Shown: positions 55,223 through 64,000 of the stretch, piece after piece | How the letters are laid out: each line of letters starts with the position of its first letter | How positions within the stretch are numbered: position 1 is the stretch's first letter | DNA from: Rhodobacter ferrooxidans | GTDB taxonomy: Bacteria > Pseudomonadota > Alphaproteobacteria > Rhodobacterales > Rhodobacteraceae | Length of the DNA: 64,000 nt | Assembly (NCBI RefSeq): GCF_000176015.1 | Contig: NZ_ACYY01000003.1 | Location: 62,001-126,000 of the forward strand | Direction: 5' to 3' | Program-made: the position numbers and the translations under genes | Notes under the pieces: generated by a model | Told to the model about the DNA's origin: nothing | Seen by the model: only the letters and a program-made list of their open reading frames with translations | Database searches by the model: none

Positions 55223-56098
55223 CTGATACTGCCTCTTGCGGTTGCCGACACCCTGGTTCAGCGACAGTCTAGGCAAGCTTGGGCGGCAGATGAAGGGCGA
55301 ACATCCAGCCGCGACGAGATGGCCTGGCGCGCCCGAGCCTGCCTTGGTTTCGCCCCAATTCTCTTGGGTGATTCGGGTTTGTTAAGCTAAACAGTGCGTT
55401 AACTTTCACCGATCCGTCGAAAAACCGCCGATTGGTGCGTCTGTGTGAACAAGCCCAAGACGGCTGCACAGGAAAAATGGCAAAATCATGTTCATCCTTA
55501 ACGCGAGCTTGACGGCCTCTGAATGTTACGGAAATGGAAACACTGGCGGAAGTGCCCCGTAAGGCGTTTGCAAGAATCCCAGCGAGTTCTGCGCGTTAGC
55601 CTTTTGCTGGTTCTGGGCTATCGGCGGAACTGGAAACAGTTGGATCAACGGTTTGGTAATTTTCTTGCCAGCGGCGGCGGCGCACAGCGATTTTCCGTCG
55701 ATTGCGCTGCCACAGATCGGCCGTTTTTTACTTTCCGGCAACCTTAACAGAGAGTATTTAACAGGTGTCTTGCTGGGTAAGACATTGTGGCCGTGGGGGC
55801 GGTCGTTCAGTGGTGAAGCGCCGTTTGGCGCAGGAGTGGTTTCGAAAGCGCTGCCAGGTTTCGGAGATTTCAGTCCGGCATGACCCATAGCCCTTGCGGC
55901 TTCTGGGGCCTTGGAAGGTCTGCCCAACGTGGCAAGGCGCGCTTTTTGCATCACTTCTTCACGTCCTGACGACAGGCAGCGTGGCGCAGGGTCCGGGCAA
56001 CCGGGCCGCGCCGATCGAGCGCTTTCCGGTGGAAGGCGTCGGGGTGTGGATCGGATGCGGCCAGAATTTTGGCGCTCTGCTGATGTGAGGAAAAGACG
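55223..56098. other. Long gap between bciA and the first RTX/Hint gene
   Basis: 876 bases without a convincing gene. The stretch is lower in GC than its surroundings, with several TTAA-rich patches (TTAAGC, TTAACT, TTTAACAGG). A 74-residue frame at 55523-55747 on the plus strand has no Shine-Dalgarno or family features. The last 50 bases hold the ribosome binding site GAGGAAAAGACG of the RTX gene. It probably holds the regulatory region of the large surface protein; a small RNA cannot be excluded. Confidence 0.5.
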
Positions 56099-58963
56099 AT
56101 GCCGGTATTTGCACAATACAACTTCGATGACACGGGAACGCACGTGGCGGATTCGGCACTGGGCAATGGTGCGCAGGACGGCCTCTATCTCAACGGTGCG
56201 GCGGCGAGCGGTGGCAATCTGGTGCTGGATGGCGTGAACGATATCGCCAAGCTCTATGCCAACCCGACGTTCCAGATGGATCGCGGCACGCTGGAGATCA
56301 ATTTCACCCAGACCGCGCATGACAAATGCGGCTGCGACACGCTGCTGTCGCGCGATTACCTTGGCAACACCGCGGGCGGTTTTCACATCGACGTGCTGAA
56401 CGACGGCTCGATCCAGATCGTGCACGAGACCGGCGGCGTGCCGGTAACCTTCGGCACGCCTGCGGGCTTCATGGCGCTGGGCGACGAAATCAACCTCAGC
56501 TATTCCTGGGACGAGGGCGGCGCGGGCGGGCGGCTGGTGATCGAGAACGTCACCGCAGGCACCACCTTTGATGCGCCGGTGCCGAACACTGTGACCATGG
56601 ATCAGGGCAGCGTCAGCCAGCCCTGGATCATCGGTGCCGGGCAGGCGGCCTCGCATCCCGGGCAACTGGACAACATCAACCAGCATTTCCACGGCACGGT
56701 GTCGCAATTCACCCTGTCGGACAGCGTGGACAACTGCGATCACGACCCCGAGCCGCAGCCCGACATGGCCGCCACCGATGAAGACGTGGCGATCGACATT
56801 CCGGTGCTGGCCAATGACACCGATCCCGATGGGCAGACCCTGACCGTGACTGGTGGCAACGCAGCCCATGGCACGGTGACGGTGAACGCCGACGGCAGCC
56901 TGCATTATGTGCCCGATGCCGATTACAACGGCCCCGATACCATCACCTATACCGTGACCGACCCCGACGGCAACACGGCCAGCACCACCGTCGCCGTGAC
57001 GGTGCGGCCGGTGAACGACGATCCGGTGGCCAACCCCGACAGCGCCAGCACCACGGCGGGTGTGGCGGTGATCATTCCGGTGCTGGCCAATGATACCGAT
57101 GTCGATGGCGACAGCGTGGCGCTGTTCGGCACGCCCACCTCGCCCAATGGCACGGTGGTGGTGAACGGTGACGGCACGCTGACCTTCACGCCGAACCCGG
57201 GCTTTACCGGCGAGGCGACCATCGAATACGGCATCACCGATGGCAATGGCGGCACCGCTACCGGCATTGTCACGGTTACCGTGGGCGCAGGCCCGGTGCG
57301 CGACGGCTATGTTGATGGCACCGCGGGCGGCGATCTGATCGACACCGCCTATGCCGGCGACCCCGATGGCGACTTCATCGACGCGGGCGACGCGATCCTG
57401 CCGGGCGATGCGCCCAACGACGACCGCGTGCGTGCCGGTGGCGGCAATGACACCGTGCTGGCGGGCCTGGGCGACGACATGGTTGTGGGTGGCGCTGGCA
57501 ACGATCTGATCGACGGCGGTGTGGGCGATGACATCCTGAACGGCGAAAGTGGCAACGACACCGTGATCGGTGGCGACGGCAATGATCAGGTGGCGGGCCT
57601 CGATGGCGATGACGTGATCGACACCAGCGGCGGCGGCAGCAACCCGCTGCCCGACCGCGGCTATCCCGGCCTGTTCCCTGCCGATGCCGACCCGTTCGAT
57701 GACCGTGACACCGTTTATGGCGGCACCGGCAATGATCGCATCACCACCGGCGACGACAACGACTGGATCGAGGCCGGTTACGGCAACGATACCGTTGACG
57801 GCGGCTTTGACGACGACACCATTCAGGGCCGTCAGGGCAACGACAGCATCATCGGTGGCGAAGGCTCTGACCTGATCGACGGCGGTCAGGACGACGACAT
57901 CATCTATGGCGGGCTGTCGCCGGTGTTCCCGGACGGGCTGAACATTCCTGATGCCTATGACGCCCGGCCCGACAATGGCCGCGACACCATCCGCGGCGGT
58001 GACGGCAACGACACCATCTTTGGCCAGGACGACGACGACCTGATCTTCGGCGACCGCGGCAATGACCTGATCGACGGCGGCATCGACGAAGACACCATCC
58101 TGGGCGGTGGCGGCAACGACACCATCATCGGCGGTGCCGGGGTTGACAGCATGTCCGGCGGCAATGACCGCGACGTGTTCCTGGGCGGCAATGCCGGCGA
58201 TTTCGTCGATGGCAACGAAGGCGGCGACGACTACGACACGCTGGACCTGCATGGCGTCACCGGGCCGTTCCGCATTGTCTATGATCCGGCCAATGCCGAA
58301 AACGGCGTGGTCAACTTCCTTGATGCCGACGGCAACACCACCGGCAGCATGACCTTCCGCAACATCGAGAATGTCATTCCCTGCTTCACCCCCGGCACGC
58401 TGATCGCGACGCCGAAGGGCGAGGTTCCGGTGGAAAGCCTGGCGGTTGGCGACCGGGTGATCACCCGCGACAACGGCATCCAGGAGATCCGCTGGGCTGG
58501 CCGCAAAGCGCTGAGCTGGCAGGATCTGGCGGTCAATCCGCATCTGAAGCCGATCCTGGTGCGGCGCGGCAGCCTGGGCGACGGTCTGCCCGAGCGTGAC
58601 ATGATGGTCAGCCCCAACCACCGCATGTTGGTGGCCAACGACCGCACGGCACTTTATTTCGAAGAGCACGAAGTGTTGGTGGCGGCCAAGCATCTGGTCG
58701 GCGGCGCGGGCGTTCACGAAGTGGACAGCATCGGCACCACCTATCTGCACCTCATGTTCGACCGCCACGAAGTGCTGTTGTCGAACGGCGCCTGGAGCGA
58801 AAGCTTCCAGCCCGGCGACTATACGCTGAAGGGCATGGGCAACGCCCAGCGCAGCGAGATCTACGAGCTGTTCCCCGAACTGAAGACCGAGGAAGGCATC
58901 GAAAGCTACACCGCCGCCCGCCGCACGCTGAAGAAGCACGAAGCGCGGCTGCTGGTGAAGTAA
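56099..58963 (+). CDS. Secreted RTX/Hint protein 1 with LamG-like N-terminus
   Basis: A 954-residue predicted extracellular protein. It starts with a jelly-roll (LamG/concanavalin-like) domain (about 1-205, VFAQYNFDDTGTHVADSALG and GTLEINFTQT). Two cadherin-like Ig units follow (about 215-400, with VLANDTDPDGQTLTV and VLANDTDVDGDSVAL). Then comes an EF-hand-like header (about 402-430, DPDGDFIDAGDAIL) and a long RTX calcium block of GGxGxD repeats to about 735. A C-terminal Hint_2 domain (about 760-905) has the catalytic cysteine Cys762 in IPCFTPGTLI and the block SPNHRM. It has no N-terminal signal, as usual for type I secretion. GAGGA gives the start. No secretion genes are adjacent. Confidence 0.88.
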   Translation: MPVFAQYNFDDTGTHVADSALGNGAQDGLYLNGAAASGGNLVLDGVNDIAKLYANPTFQMDRGTLEINFTQTAHDKCGCDTLLSRDYLGNTAGGFHIDVLNDGSIQIVHETGGVPVTFGTPAGFMALGDEINLSYSWDEGGAGGRLVIENVTAGTTFDAPVPNTVTMDQGSVSQPWIIGAGQAASHPGQLDNINQHFHGTVSQFTLSDSVDNCDHDPEPQPDMAATDEDVAIDIPVLANDTDPDGQTLTVTGGNAAHGTVTVNADGSLHYVPDADYNGPDTITYTVTDPDGNTASTTVAVTVRPVNDDPVANPDSASTTAGVAVIIPVLANDTDVDGDSVALFGTPTSPNGTVVVNGDGTLTFTPNPGFTGEATIEYGITDGNGGTATGIVTVTVGAGPVRDGYVDGTAGGDLIDTAYAGDPDGDFIDAGDAILPGDAPNDDRVRAGGGNDTVLAGLGDDMVVGGAGNDLIDGGVGDDILNGESGNDTVIGGDGNDQVAGLDGDDVIDTSGGGSNPLPDRGYPGLFPADADPFDDRDTVYGGTGNDRITTGDDNDWIEAGYGNDTVDGGFDDDTIQGRQGNDSIIGGEGSDLIDGGQDDDIIYGGLSPVFPDGLNIPDAYDARPDNGRDTIRGGDGNDTIFGQDDDDLIFGDRGNDLIDGGIDEDTILGGGGNDTIIGGAGVDSMSGGNDRDVFLGGNAGDFVDGNEGGDDYDTLDLHGVTGPFRIVYDPANAENGVVNFLDADGNTTGSMTFRNIENVIPCFTPGTLIATPKGEVPVESLAVGDRVITRDNGIQEIRWAGRKALSWQDLAVNPHLKPILVRRGSLGDGLPERDMMVSPNHRMLVANDRTALYFEEHEVLVAAKHLVGGAGVHEVDSIGTTYLHLMFDRHEVLLSNGAWSESFQPGDYTLKGMGNAQRSEIYELFPELKTEEGIESYTAARRTLKKHEARLLVK
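57304..57396 (+). repeat. EF-hand-like header module, copy 1 (RTX/Hint protein 1)
   Basis: Encodes GYVDGTAGGDLIDTAYAGD followed by PDGDFIDAGDAIL. The pattern D-x-D-G-D-x-I-D-x-x-D resembles a dockerin or EF-hand calcium loop. The module opens the RTX block and returns four times in the second protein. Confidence 0.6.
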
Positions 58964-59017
58964 CGGCTTATGCAGCGCGGACCGGGCGACGCGTGTCGTG
59001 GCCCGGACTGCACAGGG

Positions 59018-59043
59018 AAAGGGCCTCGATCTCGGGGCCCTTT
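59018..59043 (+). terminator. Terminator hairpin after RTX/Hint gene 1
   Basis: Arms AAAGGGCC and GGCCCTTT around a ten-base loop. It starts 55 bases after the stop codon, followed by GCCATTTT. A plausible intrinsic terminator for the first RTX gene. Confidence 0.65.
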
Positions 59044-59398
59044 GCCATTTTCGCTATCGAACCGCGCAAGATTGCGGCTGGTGCGGAAACAATCACCCCG
59101 GTTACGGGCCATTGGGGACCGGAACCGCTAACTGCCTAAAATTGCGCATATTTTCGCCGCAAAATTCCATGAACCGAACCCAGATCCTGCACGTTTACGC
59201 CACGATCATTGCTTAACCCGGAAATCAAGGCGGCGTGACCTGCGACCAGACGGTGGCAGGGGGCCCGTATGGATATGGAAATGAAGCCGAACCTGTCGAA
59301 CCTGCAAATCTTCAGCGGCCCGGTTGCCCGCCTGCGGTCGATGCAGCGGGTTGTCCGGCCCGGTCCGGCTTTCGGCATAGTGTGAAAGAGTATCTGGC
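59044..59398. other. Gap before the second RTX/Hint gene
   Basis: About 355 bases between the terminator and the second gene with no supported gene. A short A/T-rich patch around 59129-59170 (CCTAAAATTGCGCATATTTT) may be a promoter or a binding site for a silencing protein. The gene start has only a weak GAAAGAG ribosome site. Confidence 0.45.
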
Positions 59399-62300
59399 AT
59401 GGCCACAGCGACCGAACTGACCATCAACACCTCCGCCACGGCGCTGGACATGGCCAACGAGATGTTCGGCGACGGCATCCAGATCGTCAGCGCCACCTAC
59501 ACCGGCGACCCGGTCTCGGCCGGCATTTATTCCGATGCCACCAGCACCATCCCGGGCGTGGTGCCCTCGGACAGCGGCGTGATCCTGTCCACCGGCAATG
59601 TCGGCAGCTTTACCAACGGCAGCGGCACCGCCGACACCAACCTGCAGGCCGGAACCTCGACCGACACCACCGGGGTCAACGGCGATGCGCAACTGAACGC
59701 CATTGCCGGAACCAACACCTTCGACGCCGCGATCTTCGAGGCCAACTTCATCCCGACCGGCGATTTCATCACGATGCAGTTCGTGTTCTCGTCCGAGGAG
59801 TATCTGGAATACGTCAATGGCGGCTTCAATGATGCGGTGGGGGTCTGGGTCAACGGCGACTTCGTGCCGCTGTCGATCGTGCATGAATCGGTGTCGATCG
59901 ACAACGTCAACACCACCTCGAACCAGAACCTTTACGTCAACAACCCCGCTGCCACCGACCCCTACAACACCGAGATGGACGGCTTTACCATCACCCTGTC
60001 GCTGAAGGCACCGGTCAATTCGGGGCAGGTGAACACCATCAGGATCGGCATCGCCGATGCCGGCGACCCGGTCTATGACAGCAACCTGCTGATCATGGGC
60101 GACAGCATCCAGACCGTGGCGCTGGCCTATGACGACACCATCAACATGGCGGCCAACTCCAGCCGCACCTATGACATTCTGGCCAATGACACCGACCTGA
60201 ACCACACCGGCCTGCACATCACCCATATCAACGGCCAGCCGATTGCCGTGGGGGGCACGGTGACGCTGGCCACGGGCGAGCAGGTGACGCTGAACGCCGA
60301 TGGCACGGTGACGGTGACCACCGATGGCGACATCGGCGCCAACAGCTTCACCTATACGGTCGAGGATGGGCTGGGCAACACCGACATCGGCTTCATCACC
60401 GTCAACACCACCACCGCCCCTGCTGCCGATGGCATTGTCGATGGCACCAGCGGCGATGACATGATCGACACCGCCTATCTGGGCGACCCCGATGGCGACC
60501 GGATCGACGCCGGTGATGCGCTGCTGGCCGGGCAGGTGGGCGAGGACGATATCGTGGTGGCCGGTGACGGCAACGACACCGTGGTGGCGGGTCTGGGCGA
60601 TGACGTGGTTTACGGCGGTGCCGGACAGGATTCGCTTTACGGCGAGGATGGGGCCGACACCCTGTTCGGCAGCACCGGCGCCGACATGCTGGAAGGCGGG
60701 CTGGGGGCCGACGTGCTGGTGGGCGGCGATGATGCCGACCTGATCCGCGGCGCCTCGGGCGATGTGGTCGATGGCGGCGAGGGCGGCACCGATCAGGACA
60801 CCCTGACCGCCAGCGGCGTGCTGACCATCGCCTTCGATCCGGGCAACCCGGAAAACGGCACCATCACCTTCATCGACAACTCGACCCTGACCTTCAGCAA
60901 TATCGAGCATCTGATCCTGAACGGCGGCAACCCGGATGGCATCGTCTATGGCACCGCGGCGGCCGACCTGATCGGCGCGGGCTATGTCGATGTCAACGGC
61001 GACGTGATCGACAACGGCGACGCGATCTTTGCCGGTGCCGGGCCGGACGACGACGAGGTTTTCGCCGGTGACGGCAACGACACGGTGTTTTCCGGCGCTG
61101 GCGATGATGACGTTTACGGCGGCAATGATCAGGACGTGATCCACACCGGCATCGGCAACGACTATGCTCAGGGCGACACCGGCGATGACACGGTTTACGG
61201 CGACGCGGGCGACGACTTCCTGCGCGGCGATGCCGGCAGCGACAGCGTTTATGGCGGTGATGGCAACGATTCGGTCTATGGCGGGCTTGGCACCGATCAG
61301 GTGTTCGGCGGCGACGGCAACGACTACATCTATGGCGGTTATGGTGACGATACCGTCTATGGTGGGGCTGGCAACGACACCATCACCGGCTCGGGCGAGA
61401 ACGATCTGGTTTATGGCGATGACGGCGACGACTTCATGCAAGGCTCGAACGGCGCCGACACGCTGATCGGCGGCCTTGGCGCCGACACCATGCTGGGCGA
61501 AGAGGACGCCGACAGCTTCTATGGCGGCGCGGGCGACTATGTGGACGGCTACGAGACCGTCACCACCGGCACCGACAACGACACGCTGCATGTGGAAGGC
61601 GTGGCCTCGGTCAGTTGGGATCCGTTCAACAGCGAAAACGGCACCATCACCTTCACCGCCGGTGGCACACTGGCGTTCTACAACATCGAAAACCTGTTCG
61701 TCGATGGCGTGCTGACCACCCGGCCCGATGGCACGGTGTCGGGCACGGCGGGCAATGACCTGATCGACACCGCCTATCTGGGTGACCCCGATGGCGACCG
61801 GATCGACAACAATGACGCCAGCCTGGTGGGCCATGCCCCCAACGACGATCTGGTCGTGGCGGGCGACGGGTTTGATACGGTGATGGCCGGGCTTGGCGAC
61901 GATACCGTTTACGGTGGCGCCGGGCAGGATGTGCTTTACGGCGGCGAGGGCGACGACAGCCTGCTGGGCGGTGACAACGCCGACCTTCTGTTCACCGATG
62001 CAGGCAACGACAGCCTGCTGGGCGAGGGCGGCGACGACAGTTTCCAGATCACCGATGGTTTTGGCACCGATGTGGTGGTGGGCGGCGAAACCGGCGAGAC
62101 CTTTGGCGATGTGCTGAACGTCAGCAGCATGACCGGCGATGTGGTGCTGGACCTGAGCGCCGGCAATCCGGCCAGCGACGAAGACGGCACGCTGACCTCG
62201 GGCACCGATAGCCTGAGCTTCTCGCAGATCGAGGCCATCGTGCTGGGGGGTGGCAACGATGTGGTCATCGGCTCCAGCGGTGACGATTTTGTTGCGGTCG

Positions 62301-64000
62301 GCTGGGGTGCTGACAGCATCGACGGCGGGGCCGGGAACGACACCTTCGAGATGGAGTTCGACGGCGATGCCGATGTGATCAACTTTGCCGATGGCGACGG
62401 CGCGGATACGCTGCTGGGCTTTGATGCGCCGATCGACAATGGCGATGGCACCTACAGCGGCGTCGATACGCTGGACGTCAGCGGCATGACCGATGCGCTG
62501 GGCAATCCGGTCAATGTGGCCGACGTGACCGTGCTGGACGATGGCATGGGCAATGCCGTGCTGCTGTTCCCCGGTGGCGAAAGCCTGACGCTGGTCGGGG
62601 TGACGGTGGCCGCGGTCTCCAGTCCGGCGGCGCTGGAAGCGCTGGGCATCCCGCCGGTGCCGCCCGATGGCATTGTCGAAGGCACCGCAGGCGGTGATCT
62701 GATCGACACCAGTTATCTGGGCGATCCGGGTGGCGACCGCATCGACGCAAGCGACGCGCTGTTGCCCGGTGCCGCACCCGAGGACGATTATGTGCTGGCC
62801 GGGGCGGGCGATGACACCATCGAATCCGGTCTGGGCAACGATTCCGTGCTGGGTGGCGACGGGGCCGACGGCATCTTTGGCGGGGCAGGGGCCGACACTC
62901 TGCTGGGCGAGGCCGGGGCGGATTACATCGAGGGCGGCGACGGTGCCGACACGCTGGACGGCGGTGCCGACAACGACGAGCTTTACGGCGGACTCGGTGA
63001 CGATCTGGTGCAGGGCGGCAGCGGCGCCGACTGGCTGGAAGGCGATCTGGGCATCTATTCCAGCATCGGCGGCAACGATACGCTGCAAGGCGGCGACGGC
63101 AGCGATACCATCCTCGGCAACCGGGGCAACGACCTGCTGACGGGCGATGCCGGTGACGACAGCCTGCTGGGCGAGGCCGGGGCCGACACGCTGGACGGCG
63201 GCCTTGGCGCCGACACGCTGCTGGGTGGCGACGACCGCGATACCTTCCTGGTCGGCGCGGGTGATGTCGTCGATGGCGGCAATGGCGGCGACGATTACGA
63301 CACGCTGGACCTTTCGGCCTATGGCTGGGGCAACACCAACGTCATCTATGACCCCGGCAACAGCGAAAATGGCACGGTGCAGTTTCTGGACAGCACCGGC
63401 GCTGTCACCGGCACCATGGCCTTCACCGATATCGAGCATGTGGTGCCCTGTTTCACCCCCGGCACGCTGATCCTGACCGCGCATGGCGAGGTGCGGGTCG
63501 AGGATCTGGTGGTGGACGACCAGGTGTTGACCCGCGACCACGGCTTGCAGACCATCCGCTGGGTCGGGCGGCGCGACCTCAGCCGGGCCGACCTCGCGCG
63601 GCAACCGCGGCTGTCGCCGGTGCGCATCCGCAAGGGGGCGCTGGGCGGCGCACTTCCCGACCGCGACATGCTGGTGTCGCCGCAGCACCGGATGCTGTTT
63701 TCCGGCGCGCGGGCCGAGATGTTCTTTGGCGAGGACGAGGTGCTGGTGGCCGCCACTCATCTGGTCGGCGAAGCCGGGGTGGAGCGCATCTTCCCCAATG
63801 GCGTCAGCTACATCCACATCATGTTCGACCAACACGAGATCATCAGCGCCGATGGTGCATGGACCGAAAGCTTCCAGCCGGGCGATCTGACGCTGAAGGG
63901 GCTGGATCAGGCGCAACGCGACGAGTTGCTGATGCTGTTCCCGGAATTGGCCGACATGGGCAGCTTTTATCCGGCGGCGCGGCGCACCCTGCGCAGCCAC
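59399..64000 (+). CDS. Secreted RTX/Hint protein 2 with choice-of-anchor L N-terminus (3' end cut by window)
   Basis: At least 1534 residues without a stop; the visible C-terminus (FYPAARRTLRSH) lines up with the end of the first protein, so only a few residues are missing. Residues about 1-230 form a choice-of-anchor L domain (TATELTINTSATALDMANEM, then SGVILSTGNVGSF and FSSEEYLEYVNGGFNDAVGV). One cadherin-like unit (240-335, YDILANDTDLNHTGL) follows. Four RTX blocks then come, each with an EF-hand-like header (about 344, 514, 776 and 1090). The Hint domain holds Cys1351 in VPCFTPGTLI and the block SPQHRM. It probably works at the cell surface or as an exoprotein in calcium-dependent adhesion. 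Start chosen at ATG 59399. Confidence 0.85.
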   Translation, partial: MATATELTINTSATALDMANEMFGDGIQIVSATYTGDPVSAGIYSDATSTIPGVVPSDSGVILSTGNVGSFTNGSGTADTNLQAGTSTDTTGVNGDAQLNAIAGTNTFDAAIFEANFIPTGDFITMQFVFSSEEYLEYVNGGFNDAVGVWVNGDFVPLSIVHESVSIDNVNTTSNQNLYVNNPAATDPYNTEMDGFTITLSLKAPVNSGQVNTIRIGIADAGDPVYDSNLLIMGDSIQTVALAYDDTINMAANSSRTYDILANDTDLNHTGLHITHINGQPIAVGGTVTLATGEQVTLNADGTVTVTTDGDIGANSFTYTVEDGLGNTDIGFITVNTTTAPAADGIVDGTSGDDMIDTAYLGDPDGDRIDAGDALLAGQVGEDDIVVAGDGNDTVVAGLGDDVVYGGAGQDSLYGEDGADTLFGSTGADMLEGGLGADVLVGGDDADLIRGASGDVVDGGEGGTDQDTLTASGVLTIAFDPGNPENGTITFIDNSTLTFSNIEHLILNGGNPDGIVYGTAAADLIGAGYVDVNGDVIDNGDAIFAGAGPDDDEVFAGDGNDTVFSGAGDDDVYGGNDQDVIHTGIGNDYAQGDTGDDTVYGDAGDDFLRGDAGSDSVYGGDGNDSVYGGLGTDQVFGGDGNDYIYGGYGDDTVYGGAGNDTITGSGENDLVYGDDGDDFMQGSNGADTLIGGLGADTMLGEEDADSFYGGAGDYVDGYETVTTGTDNDTLHVEGVASVSWDPFNSENGTITFTAGGTLAFYNIENLFVDGVLTTRPDGTVSGTAGNDLIDTAYLGDPDGDRIDNNDASLVGHAPNDDLVVAGDGFDTVMAGLGDDTVYGGAGQDVLYGGEGDDSLLGGDNADLLFTDAGNDSLLGEGGDDSFQITDGFGTDVVVGGETGETFGDVLNVSSMTGDVVLDLSAGNPASDEDGTLTSGTDSLSFSQIEAIVLGGGNDVVIGSSGDDFVAVGWGADSIDGGAGNDTFEMEFDGDADVINFADGDGADTLLGFDAPIDNGDGTYSGVDTLDVSGMTDALGNPVNVADVTVLDDGMGNAVLLFPGGESLTLVGVTVAAVSSPAALEALGIPPVPPDGIVEGTAGGDLIDTSYLGDPGGDRIDASDALLPGAAPEDDYVLAGAGDDTIESGLGNDSVLGGDGADGIFGGAGADTLLGEAGADYIEGGDGADTLDGGADNDELYGGLGDDLVQGGSGADWLEGDLGIYSSIGGNDTLQGGDGSDTILGNRGNDLLTGDAGDDSLLGEAGADTLDGGLGADTLLGGDDRDTFLVGAGDVVDGGNGGDDYDTLDLSAYGWGNTNVIYDPGNSENGTVQFLDSTGAVTGTMAFTDIEHVVPCFTPGTLILTAHGEVRVEDLVVDDQVLTRDHGLQTIRWVGRRDLSRADLARQPRLSPVRIRKGALGGALPDRDMLVSPQHRMLFSGARAEMFFGEDEVLVAATHLVGEAGVERIFPNGVSYIHIMFDQHEIISADGAWTESFQPGDLTLKGLDQAQRDELLMLFPELADMGSFYPAARRTLRSH
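60430..60525 (+). repeat. EF-hand-like header module, copy 2 (RTX/Hint protein 2)
   Basis: Encodes GIVDGTSGDDMIDTAYLGD followed by PDGDRIDAGDALL at about residues 344-376, opening the first RTX block of protein 2. Confidence 0.6.
60942..61032 (+). repeat. EF-hand-like header module, copy 3 (divergent)
   Basis: Encodes GIVYGTAAADLIGAGYVD followed by VNGDVIDNGDAIF. The VNGDVIDNGD segment is even closer to a dockerin-type DxNGDxxIxxxD loop than the other copies. Confidence 0.6.
61728..61824 (+). repeat. EF-hand-like header module, copy 4
   Basis: Encodes GTVSGTAGNDLIDTAYLGD followed by PDGDRIDNNDASL, opening the third RTX block of protein 2. Confidence 0.6.
62668..62763 (+). repeat. EF-hand-like header module, copy 5
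   Basis: Encodes GIVEGTAGGDLIDTSYLGD followed by PGGDRIDASDALL, opening the last RTX block. Here the second loop aspartate is glycine (PGGD), so calcium binding may be weaker. Confidence 0.6.

Noticed and set aside
55523-55747. 74-residue plus-strand frame in the gap before the first RTX gene
   Set aside because: No Shine-Dalgarno, odd Trp/Arg-rich composition and no family resemblance; kept only as part of the gap description.
55526-58939. A 1137-codon minus-strand frame opposite the first RTX gene
   Set aside because: The repeat translation (VVAVTAADGVAAI-like) mirrors the GGxGxD coding repeats of the plus strand. The plus frame has real domains and a ribosome site.
57400-63200. Possible CRISPR-like or satellite repeats
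   Set aside because: The short regular repeats are in frame and encode RTX nonapeptides; there are no unique spacers of fixed length and no cas genes.
59312-64000. A minus-strand frame of more than 1500 codons opposite the second RTX gene
   Set aside because: The same shadow effect; its repeats are the reverse complement of the RTX codons.

Overview
The window is about 64 kb of GC-rich bacterial chromosome, densely packed with genes. Gene content and order point to an alphaproteobacterium of the Rhodobacter/Paracoccaceae group. The signs are a one-cysteine IscR heading a suf operon, a DksA-like protein missing most of its zinc-finger cysteines, the Entner-Doudoroff pair edd-eda, a DUF6778-like lipoprotein, a bacterial Ate/Bpt transferase next to an RDD protein, and an 8-vinyl reductase (BciA) of bacteriochlorophyll synthesis. 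BciA suggests the organism, or a recent ancestor, is an anoxygenic phototroph. I see no prophage, insertion sequence, CRISPR array or rRNA operon.

Layout. 1-4.4 kb (minus strand): the 5' part of typA, a YitT membrane protein, isocitrate dehydrogenase, a small membrane protein, an HD hydrolase and an alpha/beta hydrolase. 4.5-12.7 kb (plus): the Fe-S assembly operon iscR, a NifS-like desulfurase, sufB, a methyltransferase-like protein, sufC, sufD, two YIP1-like membrane proteins and sufS, followed by a convergent tRNA-Thr(TGT). 12.9-19.1 kb (minus): a complete peptide-type ABC importer with a fused double ATPase and a Tat-type binding protein, with an AraC regulator upstream. 20.3-26.8 kb (minus): miaA, an orphan FliG-like gene, purB, a 50-residue protein, bpt/ate, RDD, DUF2852 and YbaK. 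26.8-29.9 kb (plus): glnE and a small partner. 29.9-33.0 kb (minus): VOC protein, eda, edd. 33.2-35.8 kb (plus): lipoprotein, RlmI-like methyltransferase, PIN protein. 35.8-41.5 kb (minus): M48 protease, then an apparent operon of moxR, a frameshifted GNAT gene, DUF2927 lipoprotein, VWA protein, small protein and DedA protein. 41.6-50 kb: dksA-like gene, two flavoprotein oxidases, xth, an A-type Fe-S carrier, a dGTPase, dsbB, a YqaA protein, a zinc peptidase and tRNA-Leu(CAA). 50.3-54.1 kb: a TRAP transporter whose binding protein gene converges on its two permease genes. 54.2-55.2 kb: bciA. 56.1-64 kb: two consecutive giant genes for secreted RTX/Hint proteins, the second cut by the window end.

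Three points stand out. First, a dispersed intergenic element (a G-tract hairpin followed by GGATATTT and a GAAA tail) occurs at least seven times, once as a facing inverted pair between edd and eda. Second, the two RTX/Hint proteins share C-termini and an EF-hand-like header in front of each RTX block, but have unrelated N-terminal modules. Third, several regulators or enzymes lack textbook residues: IscR, the DksA-like protein and the FliG-like protein. Start codons were chosen from Shine-Dalgarno spacing and family N-termini; alternatives are noted.
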